Of a DNA stretch of 64,000 bases, positions 15,935 through 25,046 are shown piece by piece (position 1 is the first letter of the stretch; each line of letters opens with the position of its first letter). Source of the DNA: G942493275 sp942493275 (GTDB lineage Bacteria > Actinomycetota > Coriobacteriia > Anaerosomatales > PHET01); NCBI GenBank assembly GCA_942493275.1, contig OW818687.1, positions 744,001 to 808,000 of the forward strand, in the 5' to 3' direction. The notes under the pieces were generated by a model. It worked only from the letters and a program-made list of their open reading frames with translations, had not been told where the DNA came from and made no database searches. The translations under genes and the position numbers were made by a program.

Positions 15935-17151
15935 AAGGCGGCTCCGGCGGCAATGGCGAGGATGACGTCAGCGAGGAACCGCGAGGTGTCGGCAACACGC
16001 TCCGGGTCAGCGAGCTCGAGCGTGTCACGCTCGGTATGGGCATATGTGGCCATGAAATGCTCCATGTCGGCAGAGGCGACGGCGATCGCGGGTACGCCCT
16101 GCATCGCGAGGATCGCATGGTCGCCCTGGAACCAGGACTTGCCCTCGGCGAACCCGGCGCGATGCGACATCGCGTCGCGAATCAGACCGTCAATGCGATC
16201 CGGCACATTGTAGAAGGAGACGTGCAGGTCCTGCCCCCTCGATCCGCTGTCGTCGACGTTCATGCACAGTACGATGTCGCCGTACCGGCCCTCGTTCTCC
16301 GCCACCCACATCATCTCGCCAGGGTTGGCGTAGTTGTCCTCACCGTTGAAGGGCACGAGCTCGATCGCCGGCCCGTGCGAGTAGTCGTCAAGCAGTTCAG
16401 CGACTCCGAGAAGTGCCGCGGCGCCGGTCGCGTTGTCGAGCGCGCCGGGCGAGCCCTTGCGGCTGTCGATGTGTCCCGTGACGAGGATTCGTCCCGGTGC
16501 GTCGCCGCGGCGAACCGCAACGACGTGCTCGGCGCTCGCGGGCACGCGCGTCGAGTCGATGACGACGTGGACCGGCGACCCGACGTGAGCGAGCAGCCTC
16601 TCCCCGTCGACGTCCTTGAGATACAGGTTGGGGATGTCGAGATCGCCGTCCTCGAAAAGCGGGAACGGGTACTGCCCGCCCACCAGCGAGGGATCGGTGC
16701 CGGTCGCTGCGATGATCGCGGCGGGCGGATTGGCGTCGAGCGCTCGATAGACCCGACGGTGCTCCTCGGGGTTGTAGAAGGTGAAGTTCCTCGGCATCAG
16801 CTGACCCGAAGCGAGCGCCCCATGAATGAGCACCACCCGACCGGCGACGTCGTGGGTCTCAAGCTCCTCCACCGTCGTGACCGCGATGAGCGGCGCCGTT
16901 TCGTTGCACGCAATCGAATACGGTCCAACCTCGGCCGAGAAGACCTCGCCGCCAGCGGTGACCCGCGCCTTGCCGAACTCCCACTCCATGCACTCGAACC
17001 GGGTCCGCGAGACCGCGAACCCGCAGCGCCCCGCCACCTCGGCGAAGTAAGCCGTCGCGGCGTTGTTTCCCGGGCCACCCACATGCCGGTCGGGGTAGCT
17101 CGTGAGCACGCGGAGGTGCTCGGTGATGCTTTCACTCAGGTACTCGGACAT
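15931..17151 (-). CDS. M28-family zinc aminopeptidase-like protein
   Basis: 406 residues, predicted cytoplasmic (no signal peptide). The C-terminal two-thirds contains the M28 metal ligands: VTGHIDSRKGSPGALDNATGAAALL (His and Asp), FNGEDNYANPGE (Glu pair), VNVDDSGS-like Asp (MNVDDSGSRG) and a late His in TYAHTERDTLEL. Residues about 70-240 hold an inserted PA-like domain between the N-terminal helix and the metal site. It probably removes N-terminal amino acids from peptides. The gene leads a two-gene operon with the UPF0178 protein. Confidence 0.85.
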   Translation of the reverse strand: MSEYLSESITEHLRVLTSYPDRHVGGPGNNAATAYFAEVAGRCGFAVSRTRFECMEWEFGKARVTAGGEVFSAEVGPYSIACNETAPLIAVTTVEELETHDVAGRVVLIHGALASGQLMPRNFTFYNPEEHRRVYRALDANPPAAIIAATGTDPSLVGGQYPFPLFEDGDLDIPNLYLKDVDGERLLAHVGSPVHVVIDSTRVPASAEHVVAVRRGDAPGRILVTGHIDSRKGSPGALDNATGAAALLGVAELLDDYSHGPAIELVPFNGEDNYANPGEMMWVAENEGRYGDIVLCMNVDDSGSRGQDLHVSFYNVPDRIDGLIRDAMSHRAGFAEGKSWFQGDHAILAMQGVPAIAVASADMEHFMATYAHTERDTLELADPERVADTSRFLADVILAIAAGAAL

Positions 17152-17184
17152 GGCGGACCTCCGTCGCGTGTCATCGGTACGCGC

Positions 17185-18525
17185 TCACACAAGGTAGACG
17201 ATTTCGGACGCAGCCGAGGGGTAGCCCCAGATCGAACCACGCACTTCGTCGGCGGTCATCCCTGCGGTGATGATGGCTGCGAACAGGTTGACCGTCTCCT
17301 CGGCATGATGGCCGAGCAGGTGCGCCCCGAGAATGCGGCCTCTCTCCCGGTCGAGGACCACCTTCGCTCCCGACACGCGATCCCCGACCCTCCGAGACGA
17401 TGCCCACTGCGATGTGTCGCTGAACTTCACCTCGACGTCGAGACCGCGCTCACGCGCCTCGACCTCCCCGAGCCCCACCGTCGCGAGCGGCGGATCGGAG
17501 AACACCACCGACGGTGTGACGGAGGGCTCGAACCTCGCAGATCCGGGGTCGAGGATGTTTCTCACGATCACGCGCGCCTGGTTCACGCCCACCGGCGTCA
17601 GCGGAAGCCCGAGCGACGCAGAGTCCCCCGCCGCCCACACGATCGGGTTGGTGACGCTCCGTAGCGACTCGTCTACCTCGACGCCGTGCCGCCCCCAGCG
17701 CACGGAGCCCTCATCGAGCTGGAGCGCGTCGATATCCGGGACGCGCCCGGCGGCGTGCACGATCATGTCGGCGGGGACGCTCGTCCCATCGCCGAGGACC
17801 GCCTCGAGCGCGCCGCCCGCCTGCCGCACCATAGCGACCTGGGCGTTGACCTGCACGTCGATGCCGATCTCTCCGTACCCCCGTGCGAGCATTCGCGCCA
17901 GATCGCGGTCGAATCCCCCGAGCACCTCATCGGACCGGTGCAGAATCGAGACTCGCGAGCCCGCCGCGTTGGCGATGTGAGCAAACTCGAAGGCGATGTA
18001 GCCGCCGCCGACGAAGACGACGCGTTCGGGCAACGTCTCGGCGGACAAGAAGGTCTCGCTGGTGGAGAGCAGCTCCTCTCCAACCATGCGCAGCTGCGCA
18101 GGCCGGGCGCCCGTCGCCACAACGATGTGCGCCGGCGTGTAGCGCTCGTCTCCGATCGCTAGTGTCGAGCCGTCGACGAACCGAGCCTCACCTCGGAGAA
18201 TCGTCGCGCCGGACGCCTCGAGCGCCGAAGTGATGTGGCCGGAGGATGGATCGGTGAGCTCGTGCTTGAACGCCATGAGGTCGCGCCAGTCCACCGCGAA
18301 TGAGCCGCTGGGACCGTGACCCGCCTGGGACCTCGCACGCTCGACCGGCTCGACGCCGCTGACCAGCACCTTCTTGGGCTGGCAGCCTCTCAGTGAGCAG
18401 GTCCCGCCGACCTCACGCCTCTCTACCACGGCTACGCGACGACCGGCCTCGCCGAGCTCCTCGGCAACGGTCTGTCCCGCGACGCCGGTGCCGATCACGA
18501 TGACCTCGAAGTCGGTTGACGGCAC
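17185..18525 (-). CDS. FAD-dependent pyridine nucleotide-disulfide oxidoreductase (class I)
   Basis: 446 residues. FAD site VIVIGTGVAGQTVAEEL at the start, redox-active disulfide GGTCSLRGCQPKK near residue 40, second Rossmann motif VVFVGGGYIAFEFAHIA near 170 and the FAD motif WAAGDSA near 300. The dimerisation domain ends GYPSAASEIVYLV. In glutathione reductase the corresponding segment is HPTxxE and supplies the catalytic His; here it is Tyr. The disulfide is spaced one residue as in glutathione reductase, mercuric reductase and dihydrolipoamide dehydrogenase. No partner gene shows the substrate; a role in low-molecular-weight thiol or polysulfide redox chemistry is possible. Confidence 0.85.
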   Translation of the reverse strand: MPSTDFEVIVIGTGVAGQTVAEELGEAGRRVAVVERREVGGTCSLRGCQPKKVLVSGVEPVERARSQAGHGPSGSFAVDWRDLMAFKHELTDPSSGHITSALEASGATILRGEARFVDGSTLAIGDERYTPAHIVVATGARPAQLRMVGEELLSTSETFLSAETLPERVVFVGGGYIAFEFAHIANAAGSRVSILHRSDEVLGGFDRDLARMLARGYGEIGIDVQVNAQVAMVRQAGGALEAVLGDGTSVPADMIVHAAGRVPDIDALQLDEGSVRWGRHGVEVDESLRSVTNPIVWAAGDSASLGLPLTPVGVNQARVIVRNILDPGSARFEPSVTPSVVFSDPPLATVGLGEVEARERGLDVEVKFSDTSQWASSRRVGDRVSGAKVVLDRERGRILGAHLLGHHAEETVNLFAAIITAGMTADEVRGSIWGYPSAASEIVYLV

Positions 18526-18628
18526 ATCTTCTCCCTGTGATCGGCGGGCTTGCGTGCACCGTATGTACCCGAGACGCGCCTCCGACTCGGGCGTATCATG
18601 GGCGAGGCCTTTTGGACGAGAGGAGTCG

Positions 18629-19162
18629 ATGGTGCGACGCGAGGTGCTCGGCGCTCAGAACGTGAGCCGCATGTGCATGGTGTGCGGGATGGAGAACGCC
18701 GCGGGACTGCACGCAAGATTCCTGCAGCTCGACGGCGACGAGCTGGCGTGCGTATTCACGCCTCGGCCCGAACACCAGGGCTACCCGGGCAGGCTCCACG
18801 GCGGCATCGCCTCGACGGTTCTCGACGAGACGATCGGCCGAGCGATCAACCTCACCGATCCCGACGCGTGGGGTGTCACCGTCGAGCTCACGCTGAGGTA
18901 CCGCAGCCCCGTTCCGATCGACATGGAGGTCCACGTCATCGGGCGCATCACCAAGGACTCGAGCCGCATCTTCGAGGGAACCGGCGAGATTGTGCTGCCG
19001 GACGGAACCGTCGCGGTCGAGGCCAAGGGCCGCTACATGAAGATGCCGGTGGAGCGCATCGTCGACGGCGGATTCGAAGACGACTGGTTCCCCGACCCGC
19101 GAAAGAGACCTGCGTCACTGGACATCTCAGGCACATCGCCCCTTCAGCCCGGCGAACGCTAG
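18629..19162 (+). CDS. PaaI-type hotdog-fold thioesterase
   Basis: 177 residues from ATG 18629 with AGGAG ahead. The N-terminus contains RMCMVCGMENAAGLHARF, a Cys pair followed by the short lead typical of this thioesterase group. The hotdog core has GYPGRLHGGIASTVLDETIGRAI, the HGG(x)ASTxxDE active-site pattern in which the Asp/Glu is catalytic, and then VTVELTLRYRSPVP. It should hydrolyse acyl- or aryl-CoA thioesters in the cytoplasm. It is divergent from the flavin disulfide reductase (about 100 bp between starts). The next gene begins 54 bp downstream on the same strand. Confidence 0.88.
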   Translation: MVRREVLGAQNVSRMCMVCGMENAAGLHARFLQLDGDELACVFTPRPEHQGYPGRLHGGIASTVLDETIGRAINLTDPDAWGVTVELTLRYRSPVPIDMEVHVIGRITKDSSRIFEGTGEIVLPDGTVAVEAKGRYMKMPVERIVDGGFEDDWFPDPRKRPASLDISGTSPLQPGER

Positions 19163-19216
19163 AATGACCGAAGCCGGTGCGATTGGTCCGCCGGCACCGC
19201 CGAGAGGAACCGCGCG

Positions 19217-20140
19217 ATGCAGGAGTCGAAGCCCAAGACCATCCAGATGTCCGAGGTGTGGCTGCTTCTCATCCTCGTCGCCGCGACCGCCTTCACGATC
19301 CTTCTCGCCGCCGACAAGCTGGCGTTTCTGAGCTTCTACCAGATCCCCGTGCTCGTCGCAGCGTACTTTCTCGGCAGGCGCCAGGGCGTCATGGTCGCCC
19401 TCGTGGGCGTGATGATGGTCGGCTTGTATGCGGCCCTCAACCCCCAGGTCTTCGCGGCGGACCCCACCCGCAGCCCCACCGTCGCGATCTTCATCTGGGG
19501 CGCGTTCCTCGTGGTCACCGCCTACGTGGTCGGGACACTGTACGAAGCGAAGGCGCAGGCGATCGTCGAGCTCAGGAACGCCTATGAAGGCGTCGTCGAC
19601 ATCCTCTCGGAGCTCATCGACGCTGTGGATCAGTTCGCGGACAACCACTCGGTGCGCGTAGCCGACCTGGCCGCCAAGACCGCCGTGGTCATGAACCTGC
19701 CCAACGATGAGATCGAGAACATACGCGTCGCGGGGCTGCTGCATGACATCCGCAAGGTGGACGTGAGTATCGACGTGCTGCGCAAGGCGGCCGCCATCGA
19801 ACGCGCCGCCGACGCCGAACCGGGATCCGCAATCCCGCGCCGCGCCCTCGGCACCACCGGCGGGCTGCTCAGAAACGTTGTGCCGCTGGTGGAGGCGTAC
19901 GCCGAGTGCTACGACGGCAGCGGCCCCAAGGGCCTCTCGGGCGACGAGATTCCATTGGGCTCGCGCGTACTGGCTGCCGCGGACTCGCTCGATCGCCTGC
20001 TGTCTCCCCCGCCGTACGGCTCAGGGCTGGCCCCCGCCGAGGCGCTCATGGACCTGGAGAAGCACTCCGGCTCGCGCCACGACCCGCGCGTCATCGATGC
20101 GATCATCGTCATGGTCGAAGCGGGCACGCCGACGGTCTGA
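19217..20140 (+). CDS. Membrane protein with degenerate HD-GYP domain
   Basis: 307 residues from ATG 19217. It is a paralogue of the protein at 10086-11015: the same three or four membrane helices (ADKLAFLSFYQIPVLVAAYFLG versus ANKLAFLNFFYIPVLLAAYFLG) and the same linker VGTLYEAK. The HD-GYP domain keeps NHSVRVADL and LLHDIRKVDVS but loses the central QHT His, and the HHE motif is replaced by YAECYDGSGPKG. Two or more metal ligands are therefore missing and the domain is unlikely to hydrolyse cyclic di-GMP. It may bind a nucleotide or transmit a membrane signal. It converges on the REC-HD-GYP gene. Confidence 0.8.
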   Translation: MQESKPKTIQMSEVWLLLILVAATAFTILLAADKLAFLSFYQIPVLVAAYFLGRRQGVMVALVGVMMVGLYAALNPQVFAADPTRSPTVAIFIWGAFLVVTAYVVGTLYEAKAQAIVELRNAYEGVVDILSELIDAVDQFADNHSVRVADLAAKTAVVMNLPNDEIENIRVAGLLHDIRKVDVSIDVLRKAAAIERAADAEPGSAIPRRALGTTGGLLRNVVPLVEAYAECYDGSGPKGLSGDEIPLGSRVLAAADSLDRLLSPPPYGSGLAPAEALMDLEKHSGSRHDPRVIDAIIVMVEAGTPTV

Positions 20141-20169
20141 GGTCATCGCCGGACGCCGCGCTGTCGCTG

Positions 20170-21252
20170 CTACGGCTGGGCGCTGACGATGCGGTCGAAA
20201 TCGGCTGCAACGCGACAGAACGCCTGCACGAGTATCGGATCGAAGTGAGTGCCCGAGGCGGATCTGATGATCTCGCAGCTCTCGTCGTGCGAGATCGGCT
20301 CCTTGTACACGCGCCTTGACCGCAGGGCGTCGTAGACGTCGGCGATGGCCATTATGCGCGCGGACAACGGGATGTCGTCGCCTGCGATTCCGTCCGGGTA
20401 GCCGGAGCCGTCCCAGCGCTCGTGGTGCCACCGGGCGATCTCGATTCCCGTCGCGATGAAGGCGTTTCTCGGATACTCCCGCTGTACAGCCTCGAGAGTC
20501 TGCGCTCCGGCGGTCGTGTGGGTCTTCATCACCTCGAACTCGGCTTCGGTGAGTCTGCCCGGCTTGAGTAGAACCGTGTCGCTCACCGCGACCTTGCCGA
20601 TGTCGTGCAGAGGACTGGCGTGCACCAGGTTGCCCACGAACTCGCTGTCTACGTGGTGAGACCCTTCGCTTCCGTCCAGTGCGTTTGCCACCAGCGCGCA
20701 GTAGGCCTGGACTCGCTCGAGATGCGTGCCCGTCTCGTCGTCCCTGCTTTCAGCGAGTCGCGCGAGCGCAAAGATCGTCGCCATCTGAGAGTCGGCAATC
20801 TCCCGGACCTGCTCCTGCACCCGATCCTCGAGGTAGCGGCTGTAGAGCTCGACCTGTCGACGAAGCTGGTGAAGGCGCAGGTGGGTGGAGACGCGGGCGC
20901 GGACCTCATCGAGGTGAAACGGCTTGGTCACGTAGTCGACGCCCCCGGCCGCAAACGCCTCGACCTTGCTCTCGGTCTCGCTCAACGCGCTCAAGAAGAT
21001 CACCGGGACGCCCGCGAGCGCCGGCGACACCTTCAGGCGACGGCACACCTCGTAACCGTCGAGACCGGGCATCATGACGTCAAGAAGGATGAGGTCGGGG
21101 GGCTGCTTCTCGGCGGCGAGCAGGGCTGCCTCTCCCGTCACAGCCGAACGCGTGCGATAACCCTCCGCACGCAACACGTCAGCGAGGACCCGGACGTTCG
21201 CGGGTACGTCATCGACGATCAGGATGTCCGGGACTCCGCCATCGGTGAGCAC
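20170..21252 (-). CDS. Response regulator with HD-GYP output (cyclic di-GMP phosphodiesterase)
   Basis: The start is taken as GTG 21252, behind GGGAGG; the frame is open further upstream, but that part has no family similarity and reaches the divergent hydrolase gene. 360 residues. Residues about 8-125 are a receiver domain with ILIVDD, phosphoacceptor LILLDVMMPGLDG and TKPF. After a helix (about 130-160) comes an intact HD-GYP domain: HLERVQAYCALVA, PLHDIGKVAVSD, KTHTTAGAQTLE, RWHHERWDGSGYPDGIAG and AIADVYDAL. This is the RpfG-type architecture; phosphorylation should control cyclic di-GMP breakdown. No cognate kinase is adjacent on this strand, but the hybrid kinase at 22209 is close by. 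Confidence 0.92.
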   Translation of the reverse strand: MLTDGGVPDILIVDDVPANVRVLADVLRAEGYRTRSAVTGEAALLAAEKQPPDLILLDVMMPGLDGYEVCRRLKVSPALAGVPVIFLSALSETESKVEAFAAGGVDYVTKPFHLDEVRARVSTHLRLHQLRRQVELYSRYLEDRVQEQVREIADSQMATIFALARLAESRDDETGTHLERVQAYCALVANALDGSEGSHHVDSEFVGNLVHASPLHDIGKVAVSDTVLLKPGRLTEAEFEVMKTHTTAGAQTLEAVQREYPRNAFIATGIEIARWHHERWDGSGYPDGIAGDDIPLSARIMAIADVYDALRSRRVYKEPISHDESCEIIRSASGTHFDPILVQAFCRVAADFDRIVSAQP

Positions 21253-21388
21253 GGTCGATATCGCCTCCCTTTGCGTGTTGGCCCAGCATACGCCTAGCCG
21301 CAGATATACGACACGCCCTGGCCCGCACCCTGTCGGAGGGGTATATCCCACTAGACGCGAGTCGCGCACAGGCCCGGATGGAGATTCC

Positions 21389-22219
21389 ATGCAAGAGGCG
21401 CTGAACTACGTCGAGATCGACGGCCACCGAATCGCCTATCACCGCTCCGGCAGCGGCGAGCCCGTGTTGCTCGTGCACGGCATCACCACCTACTCGTTCA
21501 TCTGGGAACCGGTGCTCCCCTTCCTGGTCGGCGACTTCGACGTCATCAGCGTCGATCTGCTCGGATGCGGGGACTCGGATAAGCCGCTCGACACCTCGTA
21601 TGCGATCCAGGATCACGCCGATCGGCTGTACCGTTTCCTGAAGGCTCTCGGCATCGAGAAGGTGCACTACTTCGGGCACGACCTCGGGGGCGGCATCGGC
21701 CAGATCCTGGCCGTCCGACACCCGGAGATGCTCTACGACCTCACCGTCGCCAACACGGTCGCGTACGACTTCTGGCCCGTTCAGCCGATCACCTCGATGC
21801 GAACGCCCATCGTGCGCCAGCTCATGATGGCGAGCTTCGACCTCGGGACGTTCAAGTTGGTGATCCGGCGCGGCGTTTACCACACCGAGCGCGTCACCGG
21901 GGAGCTGATGGCGAAGTACATGGCGCCGTTGAAGACCCGCGAAGGCCGCAAGGCGTTCATGCACTTCGCCCGCTGTCTGGACAACCACAACCTCACAGAC
22001 ATCGCCGAGGAGCTTCGACACCTCAATGTGCCGTTGCTCATCATCCGCGGCGACGCCGACCCCTACCTCTCGCCGGCCATCGCCGAGAAGCTGCACGCGG
22101 AGGTTCCCGGCAGCCGGCTCGTGCACGTCGAGTCGGCATCGCACTTCATCCAGATTGACGAGCCAGAACGGATAGCAAACGAGTTTCGGGCATTTGTCGG
22201 AGACAACCATGCCCGATGA
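21389..22219 (+). CDS. Alpha/beta hydrolase with Asp nucleophile (epoxide hydrolase/haloalkane dehalogenase-like)
   Basis: 276 residues; ATG 21389. Oxyanion motif LLVHGITTYSFIWEPV, then DLLGCGDSDKP, and the nucleophile elbow FGHDLGGGIG. The nucleophile position is Asp instead of Ser, which is typical of epoxide hydrolases and haloalkane or haloacetate dehalogenases. The catalytic His is in ESASHFIQIDEPER near the C-terminus and the acid is likely in GDADPYLSP. It is predicted to be cytoplasmic. The last 11 bp overlap the hybrid kinase gene, so they share a transcript. Substrate cannot be read from the sequence. Confidence 0.85.
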   Translation: MQEALNYVEIDGHRIAYHRSGSGEPVLLVHGITTYSFIWEPVLPFLVGDFDVISVDLLGCGDSDKPLDTSYAIQDHADRLYRFLKALGIEKVHYFGHDLGGGIGQILAVRHPEMLYDLTVANTVAYDFWPVQPITSMRTPIVRQLMMASFDLGTFKLVIRRGVYHTERVTGELMAKYMAPLKTREGRKAFMHFARCLDNHNLTDIAEELRHLNVPLLIIRGDADPYLSPAIAEKLHAEVPGSRLVHVESASHFIQIDEPERIANEFRAFVGDNHAR

Positions 22220-24179
22220 GTCCGACCTCCGCACCCGGCTCAGTGTCCTCGAGGAGACGGCCAGGCTGCTCCGCGTAGAGAACGAGCAGCTCCTCGAGCG
22301 CGCCGAGGACACGCTGCTGCTCACGCTGATCGCCGAGGAGATCACCCCTGCCAAGAGCGCACACGACGTGCTGCAGTGCGGCCTGGAGAGAGTCGCGATA
22401 CTTAAGGACGTGCCTCTGTGCGCCTTCTGCACGCTGGGCGAGCAGCAGTCGTCTATCGCCGAGGCCTACCTCTCCTACGGCAACGACAGCCTCGCCGACG
22501 CGAAGGTGGTTCTCACTGAGGACCTCATCGAGGAGCTCTCCGAGCACTCCGTGCTCCTGCAGGGTCAGGAGTGCGCAGCCGTACAGCTGCTGCTCGACGG
22601 GGAGCATCAGGGCTTCTACCCGCACTCGATGCTTCTCGTCCCCGTCGAGCGCCCCGAGAACATCCTGGCCTTCTACGTGTTCGCAGACGATCGGCCGGGA
22701 TCGCAGATGGGCGCGACCGCGGCCATGCTTCACCGGGTCGTCGGGATGATGGAGTCCCGCATAGAGAACCTGCGGCTGATGAAGGCGCTCATCCAGGCGA
22801 CACAGGCCAAGAGCGACTTCCTGGCCCAGATGAGTCACGAGATCCGCACGCCGATGAACGCCATTCTCGGCTTCGCGCAGCTCATGGAACGGGACCCCGA
22901 GCTCACGCCGATTCAGCGTCAACGCATCGACGTCATCACCCGGAGCGGAGAGCACCTGCTGTCGCTCATCAACGACATCCTCGAGATGTCCCGAATCGAG
23001 GCCGGACGAACGGTGGTCACCAAGGCCTCGTTCGAGCTCGACCCGATGCTTTCCGAGGTGCAGGCGATCTTTCGCGAGCGCGCCGCCTCAAAGGGCGTCG
23101 ACCTGTGCGTGGAACGAATCGGGGAGTTGCCGGCGACGGTGGTATCGGACAAGGCCAAGATCCGACAGGCGCTCATCAACCTCATCGGCAACGCCGTGAA
23201 GTTCACGTCTGCGGGCTCGATCGTCGTGCGGGTCAGCGCGTCACCGGGTGAGGCCGAGGCGCTGCGACTGACGTTCGAGATCGAGGACACCGGCCCCGGC
23301 ATCGCGGCCGAGGAGATGGGCCGGCTCTTCGCGCACTTCGAGCAGACGCGCGCCGGTGAGCAGATCGGCTCCGGATCGGGGCTCGGTCTCGCCATCAGCC
23401 GGGAGTTCGCGCGGCTTCTGGGAGGCGACATCACCGTCGAGAGCATGGTGGGATCCGGGAGCACATTCACCTTCTTCATCGAGGCCGAGGAAGCCGGAGA
23501 GTCGGCAGTGCCCGAGTCCGCCAGACGGCGCGTCACCGCACTTGCTCCGAATCAGGCGCCGCCCAGAATCCTCGTGGCCGATGACTTCGTGGACATGCGA
23601 GACCTCGTCGCCCAGGCGCTCAGCGGGATCGGTTACGAGGTGCACGGGGTCGCCGACGGCGAGCAGGCGCTCCGCGAGTTCGAGGCGTGGAAGCCGCACC
23701 TGGTCCTGATGGACCTGCGGATGCCGGTCGTCGACGGCCGAGAGGCCATCCAGCGCATCAGGGCCACAGGACGCGACACCAAGATCATCGCGCTCACGGC
23801 GAGCGCGTTCACGGAGACCCGCGACGCGATGCTCTCCGTCGGCGCCGACGCGTTCCTCGGCAAACCGTTCGAGGCCGAGGAGCTCTTCGCGCTCATCGCC
23901 GACCTGCTCGGCGTGGAGTACGTGTATCGCGACGAGGCTCCCGCTGGGAGTTCGGGTATCGCCCCCGCCGTCATCGCCGAGGGCCTCTCCCGGATGGCGC
24001 CTGAAACGGTCGCCGCCATCAGGGACGCTACGTTGCGAGCGGACTTCGACCGAGTCGCGGAGCTCGCTGACGAGCTGTCGGCCGCCCTGCCCAAAGAGGC
24101 CGCGGCCCTCTCGGCCCTCGCGGAGACCTACAGCGCTGATGCGATCATCAGCCTCCTCGACCAAGCGTCTGGCGACTGA
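22209..24179 (+). CDS. Cytoplasmic hybrid histidine kinase with receiver domain
   Basis: The start is taken as ATG 22209 with GGAG ahead; a TTG at 22194 is the alternative. About 656 residues with no membrane segment. Order of domains: coiled coil (10-35), GAF-like sensor (about 40-190), HisKA with MSHEIRTPMNAILGF (about 205-270), HATPase with NLIGNAVKFT, EDTGPGIAA and GSGLGLAISREFARL (to about 430), receiver with VLVADD-like ILVADDFVDM, phosphoacceptor LVLMDLRMP and GKPF (about 453-570), and a helical C-terminal tail (about 585-656). It overlaps the hydrolase gene. The target may be the REC-HD-GYP protein at 20170, which lacks its own kinase. Confidence 0.9.
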   Translation: MPDESDLRTRLSVLEETARLLRVENEQLLERAEDTLLLTLIAEEITPAKSAHDVLQCGLERVAILKDVPLCAFCTLGEQQSSIAEAYLSYGNDSLADAKVVLTEDLIEELSEHSVLLQGQECAAVQLLLDGEHQGFYPHSMLLVPVERPENILAFYVFADDRPGSQMGATAAMLHRVVGMMESRIENLRLMKALIQATQAKSDFLAQMSHEIRTPMNAILGFAQLMERDPELTPIQRQRIDVITRSGEHLLSLINDILEMSRIEAGRTVVTKASFELDPMLSEVQAIFRERAASKGVDLCVERIGELPATVVSDKAKIRQALINLIGNAVKFTSAGSIVVRVSASPGEAEALRLTFEIEDTGPGIAAEEMGRLFAHFEQTRAGEQIGSGSGLGLAISREFARLLGGDITVESMVGSGSTFTFFIEAEEAGESAVPESARRRVTALAPNQAPPRILVADDFVDMRDLVAQALSGIGYEVHGVADGEQALREFEAWKPHLVLMDLRMPVVDGREAIQRIRATGRDTKIIALTASAFTETRDAMLSVGADAFLGKPFEAEELFALIADLLGVEYVYRDEAPAGSSGIAPAVIAEGLSRMAPETVAAIRDATLRADFDRVAELADELSAALPKEAAALSALAETYSADAIISLLDQASGD

Positions 24180-24208
24180 ACTCCGCCCCGATGTGGTAGA
24201 ACTGGCGC

Positions 24209-25036
24209 ATGCGAAACGAGCACATCTACCTCAACGGCCGGATCGTCCCGGCCTCTGACGCGGCGATCTCGCCGTTCGACATCGGACTGCTGCGCGGCTA
24301 CGCGGTCTTCGACTTGCTGCGCACCGTCGACGGCGAGCCGTTCCTGCTCTCGGAACACCTCGAGCGGCTGCACGCCTCCGCCGACCATCTGGGACTCCGA
24401 GTGCCGGTCACCGACGCTGAGATCGAGGCCGCGATCCGCGAGCTGCTGCGACTCAACCAGCACGGGGAGGCGACCATCCGGCTCGTGCTCACCGGCGGAG
24501 TCTCACCCGACGGAATGAGCTTCGATCCCGAGAAGCCCACGTTCTTCATCCTCACGCATGAGCTGCACGAACCTCCCGCCGCTGTCTACGAGAACGGCGC
24601 GTCGCTGGTGACCCACGACTACAAGCGTGAGATCCCGAAGGCGAAGACCACCAACTACCTCACGATGCTGGCCAACAAGTCACAGGCGCAGAGCCAGGGC
24701 GCGCTCGACTTGCTCTACGTCGATGACGGAGTCGTCTACGAGGCGGCGACCGCGAGCGTCTACTTCGTGAAGGGGCGCACCATCCTCGCCCCGAGCGACG
24801 ACGTGCTGTGGGGCACCATCGGTTCGCTCGTGCTGGATGCTGCGGCAGGCGACTACGACGTCGTGTCCGGAGTGGTGAGCATCCAGGACATGCGCGAAGC
24901 TGATGAAGTGTTCCTCACCTCGACCACGCGCGGCGTCGTCCCGATCGTCAGGATCGACGACGTACCCGTCGGCGACGGCCGGGTGGGACCCGTGGTCCGC
25001 GACCTGATGGAGCGCTTCCGCGCGAGCCTGCGATAG
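24209..25036 (+). CDS. Class IV aminotransferase (branched-chain or D-amino acid type)
   Basis: 275 residues from ATG 24209. The start NEHIYLNGRIVPASDAAISPFDIGLLRGYAVFD is typical of fold type IV PLP enzymes. The PLP-binding Lys is in REIPKAKTTNYL near residue 145 and the cofactor-supporting Glu is in VYEAATASVYFV, where most family members have Asn before the final strand. A C-terminal TSTTRGVVPI loop contacts the cofactor phosphate. Whether it is a branched-chain aminotransferase, a D-alanine aminotransferase or an aminodeoxychorismate lyase cannot be decided from motifs alone; its length fits all three. Confidence 0.88.
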   Translation: MRNEHIYLNGRIVPASDAAISPFDIGLLRGYAVFDLLRTVDGEPFLLSEHLERLHASADHLGLRVPVTDAEIEAAIRELLRLNQHGEATIRLVLTGGVSPDGMSFDPEKPTFFILTHELHEPPAAVYENGASLVTHDYKREIPKAKTTNYLTMLANKSQAQSQGALDLLYVDDGVVYEAATASVYFVKGRTILAPSDDVLWGTIGSLVLDAAAGDYDVVSGVVSIQDMREADEVFLTSTTRGVVPIVRIDDVPVGDGRVGPVVRDLMERFRASLR

Positions 25037-25046
25037 CGCCCGCGCG

